Counted from the stretch's first letter, positions 1-9,085 are shown. The stretch: DNA of 64,000 bases from Thermohalobaculum sp039822785 (GCA_039822785.1 JBCBMO010000004.1:372001-436000); one strand, 5' to 3'. The notes: generated by a model from the letters alone, not told the origin. Made by a program: numbers and translations.

Positions 1-92
1 CGGCCGGCGCCTCGCTGGATCTGTCCGCCGATGGTGAACGCTTCGAGGCCCGCCTCGTTTTCCCGCCGGAGCGGTGCTTGCAGGCGCCCTGA
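1..92 (+). CDS. C-terminal end of an unidentified protein (cut by window edge)
   Basis: The frame from base 3 is open for 29 codons and stops with TGA at 90-92. It ends in a Gly-Ala-Ser-Leu-Asp-Leu stretch followed by a short strand-like FEARLVFP. This would suit the last strands of a histidine-kinase-type ATPase (GHKL) domain, but the piece is too short to identify. It runs convergently into the minus-strand gene that ends at 106. Confidence 0.35.
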   Translation, partial: AGASLDLSADGERFEARLVFPPERCLQAP

Positions 93-105
93 GGCAAGCG
101 CGCTG

Positions 106-534
106 TCACCCGAGCCGCAGTGCCGCGTGGCGGGCGAAGGCCAGCGTCAGCGACCGCCGCCGCGCCGCCGCCAGCGGACGATCCTGGCCCATGCGGATGA
201 TCGCCCCGTCATAGGCATCGACGCGCATCAGCCCCTCGGCCGGTGGCAGCAGATCCTCGGCAAAGCCCTCCGGCACGGCGAAGAAGAAGCGGTCGCAGAA
301 GGGCAGATAGTGCTGCCACTTGGCGTCGGACTGGAAATCGGCGCGGCTGCTCTTCACCTCCACGCACCAGATCTCGCCCTTGGGTCCCAGGGCGCAGAGG
401 TCCATGCGCCGCCCCTCCGGCGTCGTGAACTCGGTCACCGGGGCAAAGCCGAGATCGCGCAGGTGTTGCGCCGCGCCGCGCGCTAGGATCCGGCCCGGCT
501 GTTCCCGCTCCTTGCTTGAAAGGGTCTCCACCAT
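106..534 (-). CDS. mmcB: MmcB family DNA repair protein
   Basis: A 142-residue protein resembling the alphaproteobacterial MmcB family, a PD-(D/E)XK-like nuclease fold linked to DNA repair. A conserved Asp in GRRMDLCALG is followed by the EVKSS motif (Glu and Lys of the nuclease core), then SDAKWQHYLPFCDRFFFAVP, which is typical of the family. The ATG at 534 is used here; a GTG at 555 would add seven residues, and neither start has a strong ribosome-binding site. It stands alone on the minus strand. The role in repair is known from the family; nothing local adds to it. Confidence 0.8.
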   Translation of the reverse strand: MVETLSSKEREQPGRILARGAAQHLRDLGFAPVTEFTTPEGRRMDLCALGPKGEIWCVEVKSSRADFQSDAKWQHYLPFCDRFFFAVPEGFAEDLLPPAEGLMRVDAYDGAIIRMGQDRPLAAARRRSLTLAFARHAALRLG

Positions 535-688
535 GGGCTCAGCAAGCGCGAACACAGGGCGAACGTCAAGGTGGCCGTCTGTCGGGTACGTTGCGTCATG
601 AGAGGGTCACGGGCATTCTCCGACGCAGTTGATACCTTGCCCTAGGCGCGAACTGCGCGCTCAAACACAATTTTAGCGGGAGGCGGTC

Positions 689-1411
689 ATGGAGCCATCC
701 ATCCAAAAGAAGCTCATGGCGGAGTTTATCGGGACCTTCTGGCTGGTTCTCGGCGGGTGCGGCAGCGCGGTCTTGGCGGCCGGCACGCCCGAGGTCGGGA
801 TCGGCTGGCTCGGCGTCAGCCTGGCCTTCGGCCTGACGGTGCTGACAATGGCCTATGCCGTCGGCGGAATCTCCGGCGGCCACTTTAACCCCGCCGTGAC
901 GCTGGGGCTGATGGTTGGCGGGCGGTTCGACAAGGCCCATGTGCTGCCCTACTGGGGCGCGCAGGTCGCCGGGGCGGTGATCGCGGCGCTGGTGCTGTTC
1001 ATCATCGCAAGCGATCAGGCAGGCGCCGAGGGTGTGGGCGGTTTTGCCTCCAACGGGTATGGTGAGGCCTCGCCGGGTGGCTATGGGCTGTTCGCAGGCC
1101 TGGTGACCGAAGTGGTGCTGACGGCGGTCTTCATCTTCGTGATCCTCGCGGTCACCTCGCCCGGTCAGACGCCAGGCTTCGCGCCCATCGCGATCGGCCT
1201 GGCGTTGACGCTGATCCACCTGATCTCCATCCCGGTCACCAACACCTCGGTCAATCCGGCGCGCTCGACGGGGGTCGCGCTCTTTGCCGAGGGGCCGGCG
1301 CTTCTCCAGCTCTGGCTTTTCTGGGCGGCGCCGCTGGCGGGTGGTGCGCTGGGTGCGCTCCTCTGGACCTTCCTGGACAAGCGCGACGACGCCAAGGTGC
1401 CGGCGGAGTGA
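689..1411 (+). CDS. aqpZ: Aquaporin Z-type water channel
   Basis: A 240-residue inner-membrane protein of the MIP family with both Asn-Pro-Ala signatures: GGHFNPAVTLG in the first half and TNTSVNPARSTG in the second. Six hydrophobic segments fit the two-fold repeated channel fold. Length and the Arg after the second NPA (NPARS) fit an orthodox AqpZ water channel rather than a glycerol facilitator. A GGGAGG-like ribosome-binding site precedes the ATG. It is convergent with the peptide ABC transporter genes that begin to its right and appears to be a single-gene unit. Confidence 0.93.
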   Translation: MEPSIQKKLMAEFIGTFWLVLGGCGSAVLAAGTPEVGIGWLGVSLAFGLTVLTMAYAVGGISGGHFNPAVTLGLMVGGRFDKAHVLPYWGAQVAGAVIAALVLFIIASDQAGAEGVGGFASNGYGEASPGGYGLFAGLVTEVVLTAVFIFVILAVTSPGQTPGFAPIAIGLALTLIHLISIPVTNTSVNPARSTGVALFAEGPALLQLWLFWAAPLAGGALGALLWTFLDKRDDAKVPAE

Positions 1412-1438
1412 TCCTGGCGCCCACCGGGCCCCGCGGGA

Positions 1439-3073
1439 TCAGCCCGCGGCGACCGGGGCGGTAACGGCCGTGGGGGCCGGGTGATCGGAACCCGTCTCAC
1501 TGAAGGCCGCCGCGATCAGCGTGCGGGCATAGTCTGTCTTCGGCGCCTCGAAGATCTCCGCCGTCGTGCCCTGCTCCACCACCACGCCCTGGCGCATGAC
1601 GATGACCCGGTGGGCCATGGCGCGCACCACCCGCAGGTCGTGGCTGATGAACAGATAGCCCAGGCCGTAGCGCGCCTGCAGATCGCGCAGCAGGTCCACG
1701 ATCTGGCGCTGCACCGTGCGGTCCAGCGCCGAGGTCGGCTCGTCCAGGACCACGAGTTGGGGCTTCAGGATCATCGCACGGGCGATGGCGATGCGCTGGC
1801 GCTGACCGCCGGAGAATTCGTGCGGGTAGCGATCCATGACCGCCGGATCGAGACCGACCTCCTCGAGCTGGCGCGCCACGGCCTCGCGCAGGGTGACCCC
1901 TTCCTCGCGCAGGCCATGGATGCCGAGACCCTCCGCCACGATCTCCGCGACCGAGAGGCGGGGGGAGAGCGCGCCGTAGGGATCCTGGAAGACGATCTGC
2001 ATGTCGCGCCGCATGGCCCGCAACGCCCGGGTGCCGAGGGCCTGTAGGTCCTGGCCCAAAAAGCCGATCTGCCCCTTGGCCCGCATGAGGCGCATGAGCG
2101 CGAGGGCTAGGGTCGTCTTGCCCGACCCGCTCTCGCCCACGATGCCCAGGCTCTCTCCGCGATCGAGGGTGATGTCGACGTCGTCCACGGCCTTCACATG
2201 GCCGGTGGTGCGGCGCAGGAACCCGGTGCGGATCGGGAACCAGACCCGCATGGCCTGCCCCTCCAGCAGCGGCGCGCGCGGGGTCGGCACCGGGGCGGGC
2301 GTCCCCGCCGGCTCCGCGTCCAGCAGCATCCGCGTGTAGTCGTGGGTGGGCGTGTCGAAGACCCGGGCGGTCGGGCCCGTCTCGACGATCTTGCCCTCCT
2401 TCATCACGGCGACCCGGTCGGCGATGCGCCGCACGATGTTGAGGTCATGGGTGATGAAGAGCACCGCGAGCCTGGTGTCGCGCTGGAGATCGGCCAACAG
2501 ATCCAGGATCTGCGCCTGGATCGTGACGTCGAGGGCGGTTGTCGGCTCGTCGGCGATGAGCAGCTTTGGCTCGTTCGCCAACGCCATGGCGATCATCACC
2601 CGCTGACGCTGCCCGCCGGAGAGCTGATGCGGCCAGGCGTCGAGGCGGCTTTCGGGGTCCCGGATGCCGACCTGGGTGAGAAGATCGAGCGTCCGCTCCC
2701 GCGCGGCACGGCCCGAGAGGCCCTGGTGCAGCGCCAGCGCCTCGCCAATCTGCTTCTCGATGGTGTGCAGCGGATTGAGCGAGGTCATCGGCTCCTGGAA
2801 GATGAAGCTGATGTCGTTGCCCCGGATCCGGCGCAGCGTGTCGGCGGAGGCACCGTCGAGCCGCGTCTCCTCGAAGGCGATCTCGCCCGAAACCGCGGCG
2901 CTGTCGGGCAGGAGGCCCACGGTGGACAGGGCAGTTAGCGACTTACCCGACCCGCTCTCGCCCACGATCGCGAGCGTCTCCCCGGCTGCGACGTCGAGCG
3001 AGACGCCATCCACCGCGGGCGGGTTGTCGCCAAAGCGGATGGTCAGATCCCGGATCGTCAGCAAGGTGCTCAT
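1439..3073 (-). CDS. yejF: Peptide/microcin C-type ABC transporter, double ATP-binding subunit YejF
   Basis: A 544-residue protein with two full ABC ATPase domains in tandem, the usual YejF arrangement. Each half has a Walker A (GESGSGKSLTAL; GESGSGKTTLAL), a signature motif (LSGGQRQRV; FSGGQRQRI) and a Walker B ending in DEPT. It would power import of oligopeptides through YejB/YejE. The ATG at 3073 overlaps the TGA of the upstream permease gene by four bases (ATGA), so it is translationally coupled as the last gene of the four-gene operon. The frame stays open upstream of this ATG, but only as the shadow of the permease gene. Confidence 0.93.
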   Translation of the reverse strand: MSTLLTIRDLTIRFGDNPPAVDGVSLDVAAGETLAIVGESGSGKSLTALSTVGLLPDSAAVSGEIAFEETRLDGASADTLRRIRGNDISFIFQEPMTSLNPLHTIEKQIGEALALHQGLSGRAARERTLDLLTQVGIRDPESRLDAWPHQLSGGQRQRVMIAMALANEPKLLIADEPTTALDVTIQAQILDLLADLQRDTRLAVLFITHDLNIVRRIADRVAVMKEGKIVETGPTARVFDTPTHDYTRMLLDAEPAGTPAPVPTPRAPLLEGQAMRVWFPIRTGFLRRTTGHVKAVDDVDITLDRGESLGIVGESGSGKTTLALALMRLMRAKGQIGFLGQDLQALGTRALRAMRRDMQIVFQDPYGALSPRLSVAEIVAEGLGIHGLREEGVTLREAVARQLEEVGLDPAVMDRYPHEFSGGQRQRIAIARAMILKPQLVVLDEPTSALDRTVQRQIVDLLRDLQARYGLGYLFISHDLRVVRAMAHRVIVMRQGVVVEQGTTAEIFEAPKTDYARTLIAAAFSETGSDHPAPTAVTAPVAAG

Positions 3074-4221
3074 GCGAAGGTCTTTCGCGGGTCGAAGGCG
3101 TCGCGGACCCCTTCGAACACAAAGACCATGAGCGAGAGCATGATCGCGAAGGTCAGAAAGGCGGTGACCGCCAGGTGCGGGTCGTTGAGGTACTTCTTGC
3201 CCTGTAGCGCCAGCTCGCCGAGCGAGGGATAGCCCTCCGACAGGCCGAAGCCCAGGAAGTCGAGGCCCGCGAGCAGCCCGATGGAGGCGGTGAGCAGGAA
3301 GGGCACCAGCGTCAGCGTTGCCACCATGGCGTTGGGCAGGACGTGGCGCACCATGATGGTCCAGTCGCCCACCCCCAGCGCGCGCGCCGCCTGGACGTAT
3401 TCGAAGTTCCGGGCGCGCAGGAACTCCGCCCGCACCACCCCGATGAGTTGGGTCCAGGAGAAGGCGACGAAGATCGCAAACAGAACCCAAACGTTGGGCG
3501 CGAGCACCGCGGACAGGATGAGGACCACGTAGAGGATGTTCATCGACGACCAGATCTCCTCCACCCGTTGGAAGAAGAGATCGACCCAGCCGCCGAAGAA
3601 CCCCTGAGCCGCGCCCGCGAAGACCCCGATGAGCGAGGCGCAGAGGGTGACGCCGAAGCCAAACAGGACCGAGAGGCGGAAGCCGTAGATCACCCGCGCC
3701 AGCACGTCCCGCGCCCGGTCGTCGGTGCCCAGCAGATGCGTGCCATCGGGCGGGGAGGGGGCGGTGGCCACGTCGAAATCGACCGTGTCGTAGGAGAAGG
3801 GGATCAGCGGCCAAAGCATCCAGCCCGCCGTCTGCCCCTCCGGCACCGCGGCGGTGTCGTCGTCGAGACAGGCCTCCGCCCCGCTCGTGCGGATCAGGCA
3901 CTGCACGAAGGGGTCGGCGTAGACCGCCTCGGTCTCGAAGTCCCCGCCAAAGGTCGTCTCGGGGTAGACCGTCACGATGGGGGTCAGCAACTGGCCCTGG
4001 TAGGAGATCAGGAGCGGACGGTCGTTGGCAATGACCTCGGCGAAGAGGCTGAGGACGAAGAGGATCGAGAAGATCCTGAGCGACCAGAGCGCCCGGCGGT
4101 TGGCCCGGAAGTTCGCCAGGCGCCGGCGGTTGAGGGGCGAGAGGCGGAAACCGCGCTCCCGGCTATCATCCGGGGGTGCGCCGGCGGGGCCCTCGGCGGC
4201 GAGGACGGGACCTTCGGCCAT
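3070..4221 (-). CDS. yejE: Peptide ABC transporter permease YejE
   Basis: A 383-residue inner-membrane permease of the DppC/OppC type. It has an N-terminal transmembrane helix, a large periplasmic loop containing HLLGTDDRARDVLARVIYG (the DPP-type signature before the core) and a five-helix BPD core with EAA-like FEYVQAARALG. The periplasmic loop and 380-residue length match YejE rather than the shorter DppC. The ATG at 4221 has a GGGAGG site and starts one base after the yejB stop; a TTG at 4242 would overlap yejB and looks weaker. It forms the channel with YejB. Confidence 0.92.
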   Translation of the reverse strand: MAEGPVLAAEGPAGAPPDDSRERGFRLSPLNRRRLANFRANRRALWSLRIFSILFVLSLFAEVIANDRPLLISYQGQLLTPIVTVYPETTFGGDFETEAVYADPFVQCLIRTSGAEACLDDDTAAVPEGQTAGWMLWPLIPFSYDTVDFDVATAPSPPDGTHLLGTDDRARDVLARVIYGFRLSVLFGFGVTLCASLIGVFAGAAQGFFGGWVDLFFQRVEEIWSSMNILYVVLILSAVLAPNVWVLFAIFVAFSWTQLIGVVRAEFLRARNFEYVQAARALGVGDWTIMVRHVLPNAMVATLTLVPFLLTASIGLLAGLDFLGFGLSEGYPSLGELALQGKKYLNDPHLAVTAFLTFAIMLSLMVFVFEGVRDAFDPRKTFA

Positions 4222-4222
4222 C

Positions 4223-5368
4223 TCAGCCCTCCCGCCGCTCAAAGTCGATGCGGGGGTCGATCAGCACATAGGTCAGATCCGTGAGGAGCTTGGCCACCAG
4301 ACCGATGAGCCCGAAGAGATAGAGCGTGCCGAGGACTACCGGATAGTCGCGGTTGACCACCGCCTCGAACCCCAGAAGGCCGAGGCCATCTAGGGAGAAC
4401 ACCGTCTCCACGAAGAGGGCACCGGTGAAGAAGATCGCGATGAAGGCGGCCGGGAAGCCCGAGACCACGATCAGCATGGCGTTGCGGAAGACATGGCCAT
4501 AGAGCACCCGGCGCTCGGACAGGCCCTTGGCGCGGGCGGTCATGACGTATTGCTTGCGGATCTCGTCGAGGAAGGAATTCTTCGTCAGCAGCGTCAGCGT
4601 CGCGAAGCCCGAGATCGCCATGGCCGTCACCGGCAGCACGATGTGCCAGAGATAGTCGAGGACCTGACCGACCAGGCTGAGCTGATCCGCGTTGTCCGAG
4701 GAGAGCCCCCGCAACGGGAAGATCTGCGCGAAGCTGCCGCCGGCAAAGAGCACCAGCAGGATCACTGCAAACAGGAACCCGGGGATGGCATAGGCTGCGA
4801 TCACGATGCCGGAGGTCACCGCATCGAAGCGAGAGCCGTCACGCACCGCCTTGGCAATCCCAAGCGGGATCGACACCAGATAGGCTACCAGCGTGGTCCA
4901 GAGGCCGAGGGTAATCGAGACCGGCATCTTCTCCAGGATCAGGTCGATCACGCTGACGGAGCGAAAGAAGCTCTCGCCGAAGTCGAACATGGCGTAGTCG
5001 ATGATCATGAGGCCGAAGCGCTCATGGATCGGGATCGCCTGTTTGGCGCATTCCGGGGCGTCGAGCGAGGGCTCGCCCGCGAACCCCTCGGCGCAGACGA
5101 TGCGGGCGAAATTGAACTCGATCTCCAGGCGCGCGAGGAAGTCCGGGTCCAGGCCCTGCGCCCCGCGATAGGCGCTGTCGGCCCCCGTCGCCGCCACGTC
5201 CGTGCCCCCGGCGAACCGGTCGGTGGCCGAGCCGCTTTGGTTCACCTGCGCGATGACCTGCTCGATCGGCCCGCCGGGCGCGAACTGGATGATGACGAAG
5301 TTCAGCGCCATGATCCCCAACAGTGTGGGGATGATCAGCAGGAGCCGGCGCAGGATATAGGCAGCCAT
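4223..5368 (-). CDS. yejB: Peptide ABC transporter permease YejB
   Basis: A 381-residue permease of the DppB/OppB family. The N-terminal MAAYILRRLLLIIPTLLGIM anchor and the FAPGGPIEQVI segment are characteristic, as is a long periplasmic insert (roughly residues 50-150) found in YejB. The C-terminal core carries VMTARAKGLSERRVLYGHVFRNA. The start at 5368 is seven bases after the stop of the substrate-binding protein gene and has a GAGCGGGG ribosome-binding site. It is the second gene of a yejABEF operon on the minus strand. Confidence 0.92.
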   Translation of the reverse strand: MAAYILRRLLLIIPTLLGIMALNFVIIQFAPGGPIEQVIAQVNQSGSATDRFAGGTDVAATGADSAYRGAQGLDPDFLARLEIEFNFARIVCAEGFAGEPSLDAPECAKQAIPIHERFGLMIIDYAMFDFGESFFRSVSVIDLILEKMPVSITLGLWTTLVAYLVSIPLGIAKAVRDGSRFDAVTSGIVIAAYAIPGFLFAVILLVLFAGGSFAQIFPLRGLSSDNADQLSLVGQVLDYLWHIVLPVTAMAISGFATLTLLTKNSFLDEIRKQYVMTARAKGLSERRVLYGHVFRNAMLIVVSGFPAAFIAIFFTGALFVETVFSLDGLGLLGFEAVVNRDYPVVLGTLYLFGLIGLVAKLLTDLTYVLIDPRIDFERREG

Positions 5369-5375
5369 GCCCCGC

Positions 5376-7289
5376 TCAGCTGCCCACGATATCCGACAGC
5401 CGCGCGTGCTTGTCGGCATCCACCCACCAGGTGGTGAGGACGCCGCGATCATAGGCGGGCTTGGTCGCTGGCTGGGCGTAGATGTCCCAATAGGCGATGT
5501 GGTGCGAGGCCTTGGACCACTGCGGCACCCAGATGTGCATGGCCCTCAGCGCACGGTCCAGCGCGCGGACGGCGGTGTTGAGGGTCTCGCGATCCTCGGC
5601 CTGCTCGACCCGCTCGATCAGCGCATCGACCGCCGGATTGGCGATGCCGGCCAGGTTGCGCGACCCGGGCACCGCCGCGCTGTCGGAATGGAAGAAGGCC
5701 CGAAGCTCCGTCCCCGGAGTGAGCGACATCGCATAGCGCTCGGTCGTGATGTCGAAATCGAATTCGTCCAGGCGCTTGCGGTATTGCGCGGGGTCCACCC
5801 GGCGGAGCGTGGCGTCGATCCCGATCTGCTGGAGGTTCTTGAGGTAAGGATCGATGATCCGCTCGAAGAGCGTGCTTTGCACTAGGAACTCGATGCTGAC
5901 CGGGTTGCCCTCGGCATCGCGGCGCTTGCGGTCCTCGCCCAGGGTCCAGCCTGCCTCCTCCAGCAGGCGCGTGGCCCGGCGCAGCACCCGGCGCGGGCGG
6001 CCGGAGGCATCGGTCTTGGGCGGCACATAGGCCTCGGCCTCCAGCACGCTGGCGGGCAGGTCGGCGGCGAGCGGCTCGAGCAGGGCAAGCTCGGCCGGGG
6101 TCGGGGCGCCGGTCGCCTCCAACGCCGTGCCGCCGCCCTCGAACAGGCTGTCGGTGCGGTCGTAGAGGCCGTAGAACAGGGTGCGGTTCGACCACTCGAA
6201 GTCGAAGGCGAGGCCGATTGCCTGGCGCACGCGGGGGTCGGCGAACTTCTCGCGGCGCAGGTTGAACCAGAACCCCTGCGTCCCCGAAGGCCGGCCGTCC
6301 GGGATCACGTTCTGGACGACATCGCCTCGCTCCCGCGCCGGGAACCCGTATTCGGTCGCCCAGATCTTGGAAGTGAACTCCTCGCGGAAGGTGTAGACGC
6401 CGGCCTTGAAGCCCTCGAAGGCCGCGGTGCGGTCGCGGAAGACATCGACCCGCACCCGCTCGAAATTGTAGATGCCGCGGGTGACCGGCAGCCCCTCGCC
6501 CCAATAGTCGTCGCGCCGGCGGAGCACGACGCGCCGCTCTGCCTCCGCCTCCTCGATCAGGTAGGGGCCGGAGCCGAGGATGGGCTCGAGCGTGCTTTCC
6601 GCAAAGTCGCGGCCGTCCCAGAAGGCGCGAGAGAAGATCGGCAATGCCGCTGCCTGCATGGGCAGATCGCGCAGCGCGGCCTGAGGGTTGAAGTCGTAGC
6701 GGACACGGTCCGGCGCCTCCGCCTCGGCGCCCAGGATCGGGGCGAGCGGGATCTGGAAAGCCGGGTGCCCCTTGGTCTTCATGATCTCCAGGCTGAAGAC
6801 GCAGTCGTCGGCGGTGATGGGCGTGCCGTCAGAGAACTTGGCCTCACGGCGCAGGGTGAAGGTGACCGAGGTCCCGTCCGCCGAGACCTCCGCCGTCTGG
6901 GCCACGAGGCCGTACACCGCATCGGGCTCATCCGCGGCGCCGACCATCAGGGTCTCGAACAGCAGCGCAGAGGTCGCGACGTAGCGGAAGGGGTTCGGAT
7001 TCCCCTTGAGGATGAAGGGATGGACGCTGTCGAAGGAGAGGCCGCCGATGGCGGTGGAGAAGGTGCCGCCGCGCGGGGCCGCTGGGTTCACATAGTCGAA
7101 ATGGGAGAAATCCGCGGGGTACTTCAGGGCGCCGAAGGCCGAGAGGCCGTGCATGGGGCCTGCGCCGGCGGCAGCGTGGCGTTCGAAGCCCGGCAGGAGC
7201 GCTGCAGTGCCTGCCATCAGTCCGACCTGCCCGAAGCGGCGCCGTGTGATCCGCCCAGTGATCCGGCCAGTGATCCGCGGTGTCGTCAT
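5376..7289 (-). CDS. yejA: Extracellular peptide-binding protein of the YejABEF transporter (Tat-type leader)
   Basis: A 637-residue family 5 extracellular solute-binding protein. It starts with a twin-arginine leader, TRRRFGQVGLMAGTAAL, so export in a folded state via Tat is likely. The mature part contains HGLSAFGALKYPADFSHFDY, typical of YejA-like microcin C/oligopeptide binding proteins. An AGGGGATA ribosome-binding site precedes the ATG. It is the first gene of the operon with yejB, yejE and yejF. The leader contains a three-fold 12-base repeat (Ile-Thr-Gly/Arg-Arg) ahead of the twin arginines. Confidence 0.92.
   Translation of the reverse strand: MTTPRITGRITGRITRRRFGQVGLMAGTAALLPGFERHAAAGAGPMHGLSAFGALKYPADFSHFDYVNPAAPRGGTFSTAIGGLSFDSVHPFILKGNPNPFRYVATSALLFETLMVGAADEPDAVYGLVAQTAEVSADGTSVTFTLRREAKFSDGTPITADDCVFSLEIMKTKGHPAFQIPLAPILGAEAEAPDRVRYDFNPQAALRDLPMQAAALPIFSRAFWDGRDFAESTLEPILGSGPYLIEEAEAERRVVLRRRDDYWGEGLPVTRGIYNFERVRVDVFRDRTAAFEGFKAGVYTFREEFTSKIWATEYGFPARERGDVVQNVIPDGRPSGTQGFWFNLRREKFADPRVRQAIGLAFDFEWSNRTLFYGLYDRTDSLFEGGGTALEATGAPTPAELALLEPLAADLPASVLEAEAYVPPKTDASGRPRRVLRRATRLLEEAGWTLGEDRKRRDAEGNPVSIEFLVQSTLFERIIDPYLKNLQQIGIDATLRRVDPAQYRKRLDEFDFDITTERYAMSLTPGTELRAFFHSDSAAVPGSRNLAGIANPAVDALIERVEQAEDRETLNTAVRALDRALRAMHIWVPQWSKASHHIAYWDIYAQPATKPAYDRGVLTTWWVDADKHARLSDIVGS
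7246..7281 (-). repeat. Three-copy 12-bp tandem repeat in the yejA leader
   Basis: Three adjacent 12-base units of the form GTGATCCGSCCA (plus-strand reading; the last copy diverges at the end) encode the repeated Arg-Ile-Thr-Gly at the start of the Tat leader. They lengthen only the n-region of the signal peptide. Slippage could vary the copy number without breaking the frame. Confidence 0.8.
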
Positions 7290-7445
7290 GCAATATCCCC
7301 TGTCAGCCCATTCAGCCCATGATGTGCCGTGCCCCTGCGCGGCCGCGCGGCGTTCTTCGCGCCGCCCGCAAGCCGTTAATCTAAGGGTTAGAAGTGGGGC
7401 GGGTCGGTTTCAAGGACAGGGCGCTGACATAGAAGCGACATGGCC

Positions 7446-7480
7446 GAAAAGAGCGCGCCGCCCCCGAGGAGGCGGCGCGC
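7446..7480 (-). terminator. Rho-independent terminator of the cytochrome c gene
   Basis: A perfect 10-bp stem (7453-7462 with 7471-7480, GCGCGCCGCC paired with GGCGGCGCGC) with an 8-base loop. On the minus strand it is followed by TCTTTTC. It sits 25 bases past the stop of the minus-strand cytochrome gene. Confidence 0.8.
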
Positions 7481-7505
7481 CGACCATGACTGTCCGCTGC
7501 CGGGC

Positions 7506-8927
7506 TTACTGGAGCGCGAGCGGCGCGGCGGAGTTTTCGTTGAGATAGAGGATGATGGCCGCGCGATCCTCGGACTTCTTGAGGCCCGGGTAAGCCATCG
7601 ATGTCCCCTTCACCACGCCGCGCGGGTCCTCCAGGTACTCGTAGAGCCGCTCGGCGGTCCAAACGCCACCATGCTCCTTCATGCCGTTGGAGTACCGGAA
7701 GCCCTCGACCGAGGCGACCTCGCGGCCGACGACGCCGTAGAGGTAGGGGCCGACGCGGTTCTTGCCCTCTTCCAGCACATGGCAGGCGCGGCAGGCGCGG
7801 TAGACCTTAGCGCCGTCCTCGGCGGTCACACCCTCGAAGAACGCCAGCGGTGCCGCAGCCGGCGTCGCCTCGACGGTTTCCGCCTCCGGCGCCGCTGCCG
7901 TCACAATCTCGTCAGTCGCTTCTTCGGTTGCCTCAGCGGCCTCGGTGGCTTCCTCGGTTGCCTCGGCGGCTTCCGTGACTTCCTCCGTCGCCTCCTCGGT
8001 AGCCGCTTCCTCGGTCACCGCCTCGGTTGCTTCTTCGGTGGTGGCCTCCGCGGTTTCGGTCGCCTCCTCGGTGGTGGCCTCAGCCTCCTCCGTGACCTCC
8101 GTCGCGGCGGCGTCAGCGGTCTCGGTAACCTCCTCGGTCGCGGCCTCTGTGGTTTCGGTGACCTCCTCGGTCGCCGTCTCCGCCGTCTCGGCGACGTCTT
8201 CGGCGGCCGCAGCGGCCTCCTCAGCAGTTTCGGTCACCTCTTCGGCGGCGGCCTCGGTGGCCTCCTCCGTCGAGGCGTCGCCGGTTTCGGCGGCTTCCTC
8301 GGTCGGCGCTTCGGCGGTCTCGGTCGCGTCCGTTTCGGTCTCCATCACATCGGCGGCGGAGGCGTCGCGGTCGTCGGCAAGCCCGTCGGTCAGGTCCAGG
8401 TTCGAGCCGCCTTCCTCGTTCAGATAGGCGATCAGGTTAATGCGATCCTCAGGGTCGGAGAGCCCATTGTAGGCCATCTTCGTGCCGGGCGCCCAACCGC
8501 GCGGATCCTCGAGGAAGCCGAGCAACGCCTCCACGTTCCACTCACCGCCCATTTCGGCCAGCGTGTTCGAGTAGCTGTAGCCGTCCACACCGCCAATCGC
8601 GCGGCCGACCACGTCCCAAAGATGCGGGCCGACGCCGTTCGCGCCATCCTCGATCTTGTGGCAGGCTTGGCACTGGCGGAAAATGCCAGCCCCGGCGGAG
8701 GCATCGGCGGCGGAGGCCAGCGCAAAGAGGTCGAGGCCTGCGTCCTCGGCCTCCGCACTCTCCGCGCTTTCGTCCTCCTCGATCTCTAGCGCGAAGGCGA
8801 GCGTGTCGCTGTGGTGCCCACCCTCATCGGTGCCGAGCATCTTTGCGGAGAAAAATCCGAGCAGCAGGAACAGCAGCAGGGCCCCCAGAAAGGCCCCGGC
8901 AATTTTGTTCAACTCGCTGAAGCTCAT
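7506..8927 (-). CDS. Membrane-anchored dihaem cytochrome c with long acidic linker
   Basis: A 473-residue protein with an uncleaved N-terminal membrane anchor (residues ~9-31) and two class I cytochrome c domains. The first has C86-x-x-C89-H90 and a likely Met151 ligand (GTKMAYNG); the second has C379-x-x-C382-H383 and Met444 (GTSMAYPG). Between them, residues ~171-360 are almost entirely Thr, Glu, Ala and Val. The domains resemble the membrane-bound CycM/cytochrome c-y electron carriers that link the bc1 complex to oxidases; those normally carry a single haem. It is divergent from pheA, a common Rhodobacteraceae arrangement. The anchored, periplasmic electron-carrier role is inferred from domains; the two-haem layout is what is seen. 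Confidence 0.88.
   Translation of the reverse strand: MSFSELNKIAGAFLGALLLFLLLGFFSAKMLGTDEGGHHSDTLAFALEIEEDESAESAEAEDAGLDLFALASAADASAGAGIFRQCQACHKIEDGANGVGPHLWDVVGRAIGGVDGYSYSNTLAEMGGEWNVEALLGFLEDPRGWAPGTKMAYNGLSDPEDRINLIAYLNEEGGSNLDLTDGLADDRDASAADVMETETDATETAEAPTEEAAETGDASTEEATEAAAEEVTETAEEAAAAAEDVAETAETATEEVTETTEAATEEVTETADAAATEVTEEAEATTEEATETAEATTEEATEAVTEEAATEEATEEVTEAAEATEEATEAAEATEEATDEIVTAAAPEAETVEATPAAAPLAFFEGVTAEDGAKVYRACRACHVLEEGKNRVGPYLYGVVGREVASVEGFRYSNGMKEHGGVWTAERLYEYLEDPRGVVKGTSMAYPGLKKSEDRAAIILYLNENSAAPLALQ
7848..8345 (-). repeat. Degenerate coding repeat for the Thr/Glu/Ala/Val linker
   Basis: About 500 bases coding for cytochrome residues ~195-360 consist of variants of short Glu-Ala-Thr-Glu-Glu and Val-Thr-Glu-Thr-Ala units. 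Units vary in length and sequence and the reading frame is never broken, so this is an in-frame low-complexity linker rather than an array of spacers. Confidence 0.85.
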
Positions 8928-9085
8928 TTCCCTCGTACCTCCGGGATGGCGTGGCGGCCTTCGAAAGGCCCTTCGCTGCGATCATTCGGGCGGGAAATAG
9001 CGTCTTCCCGCCGCTCTTGCCAACCCGTATAAGCCGCGACCATTCGCCGAAAAGATGAAGGCGCTACGGGCCAGAACGGAGAAGT

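Noticed and set aside
1412..1438. Bidirectional terminator between aqpZ and yejF
   Set aside because: Only a loose GATCC/GGATC pairing with no T-tract on either strand.
7371..7400. CtrA-type TTAA-N7-TTAA box upstream of yejA
   Set aside because: Only one half-site is intact (TTAATCTAAGGGTTAG) and the spacing is off.
7848..8345. Possible CRISPR-like or VNTR array
   Set aside because: Repeat units are short, variable, without spacers of fixed length, and remain in frame with the cytochrome gene.
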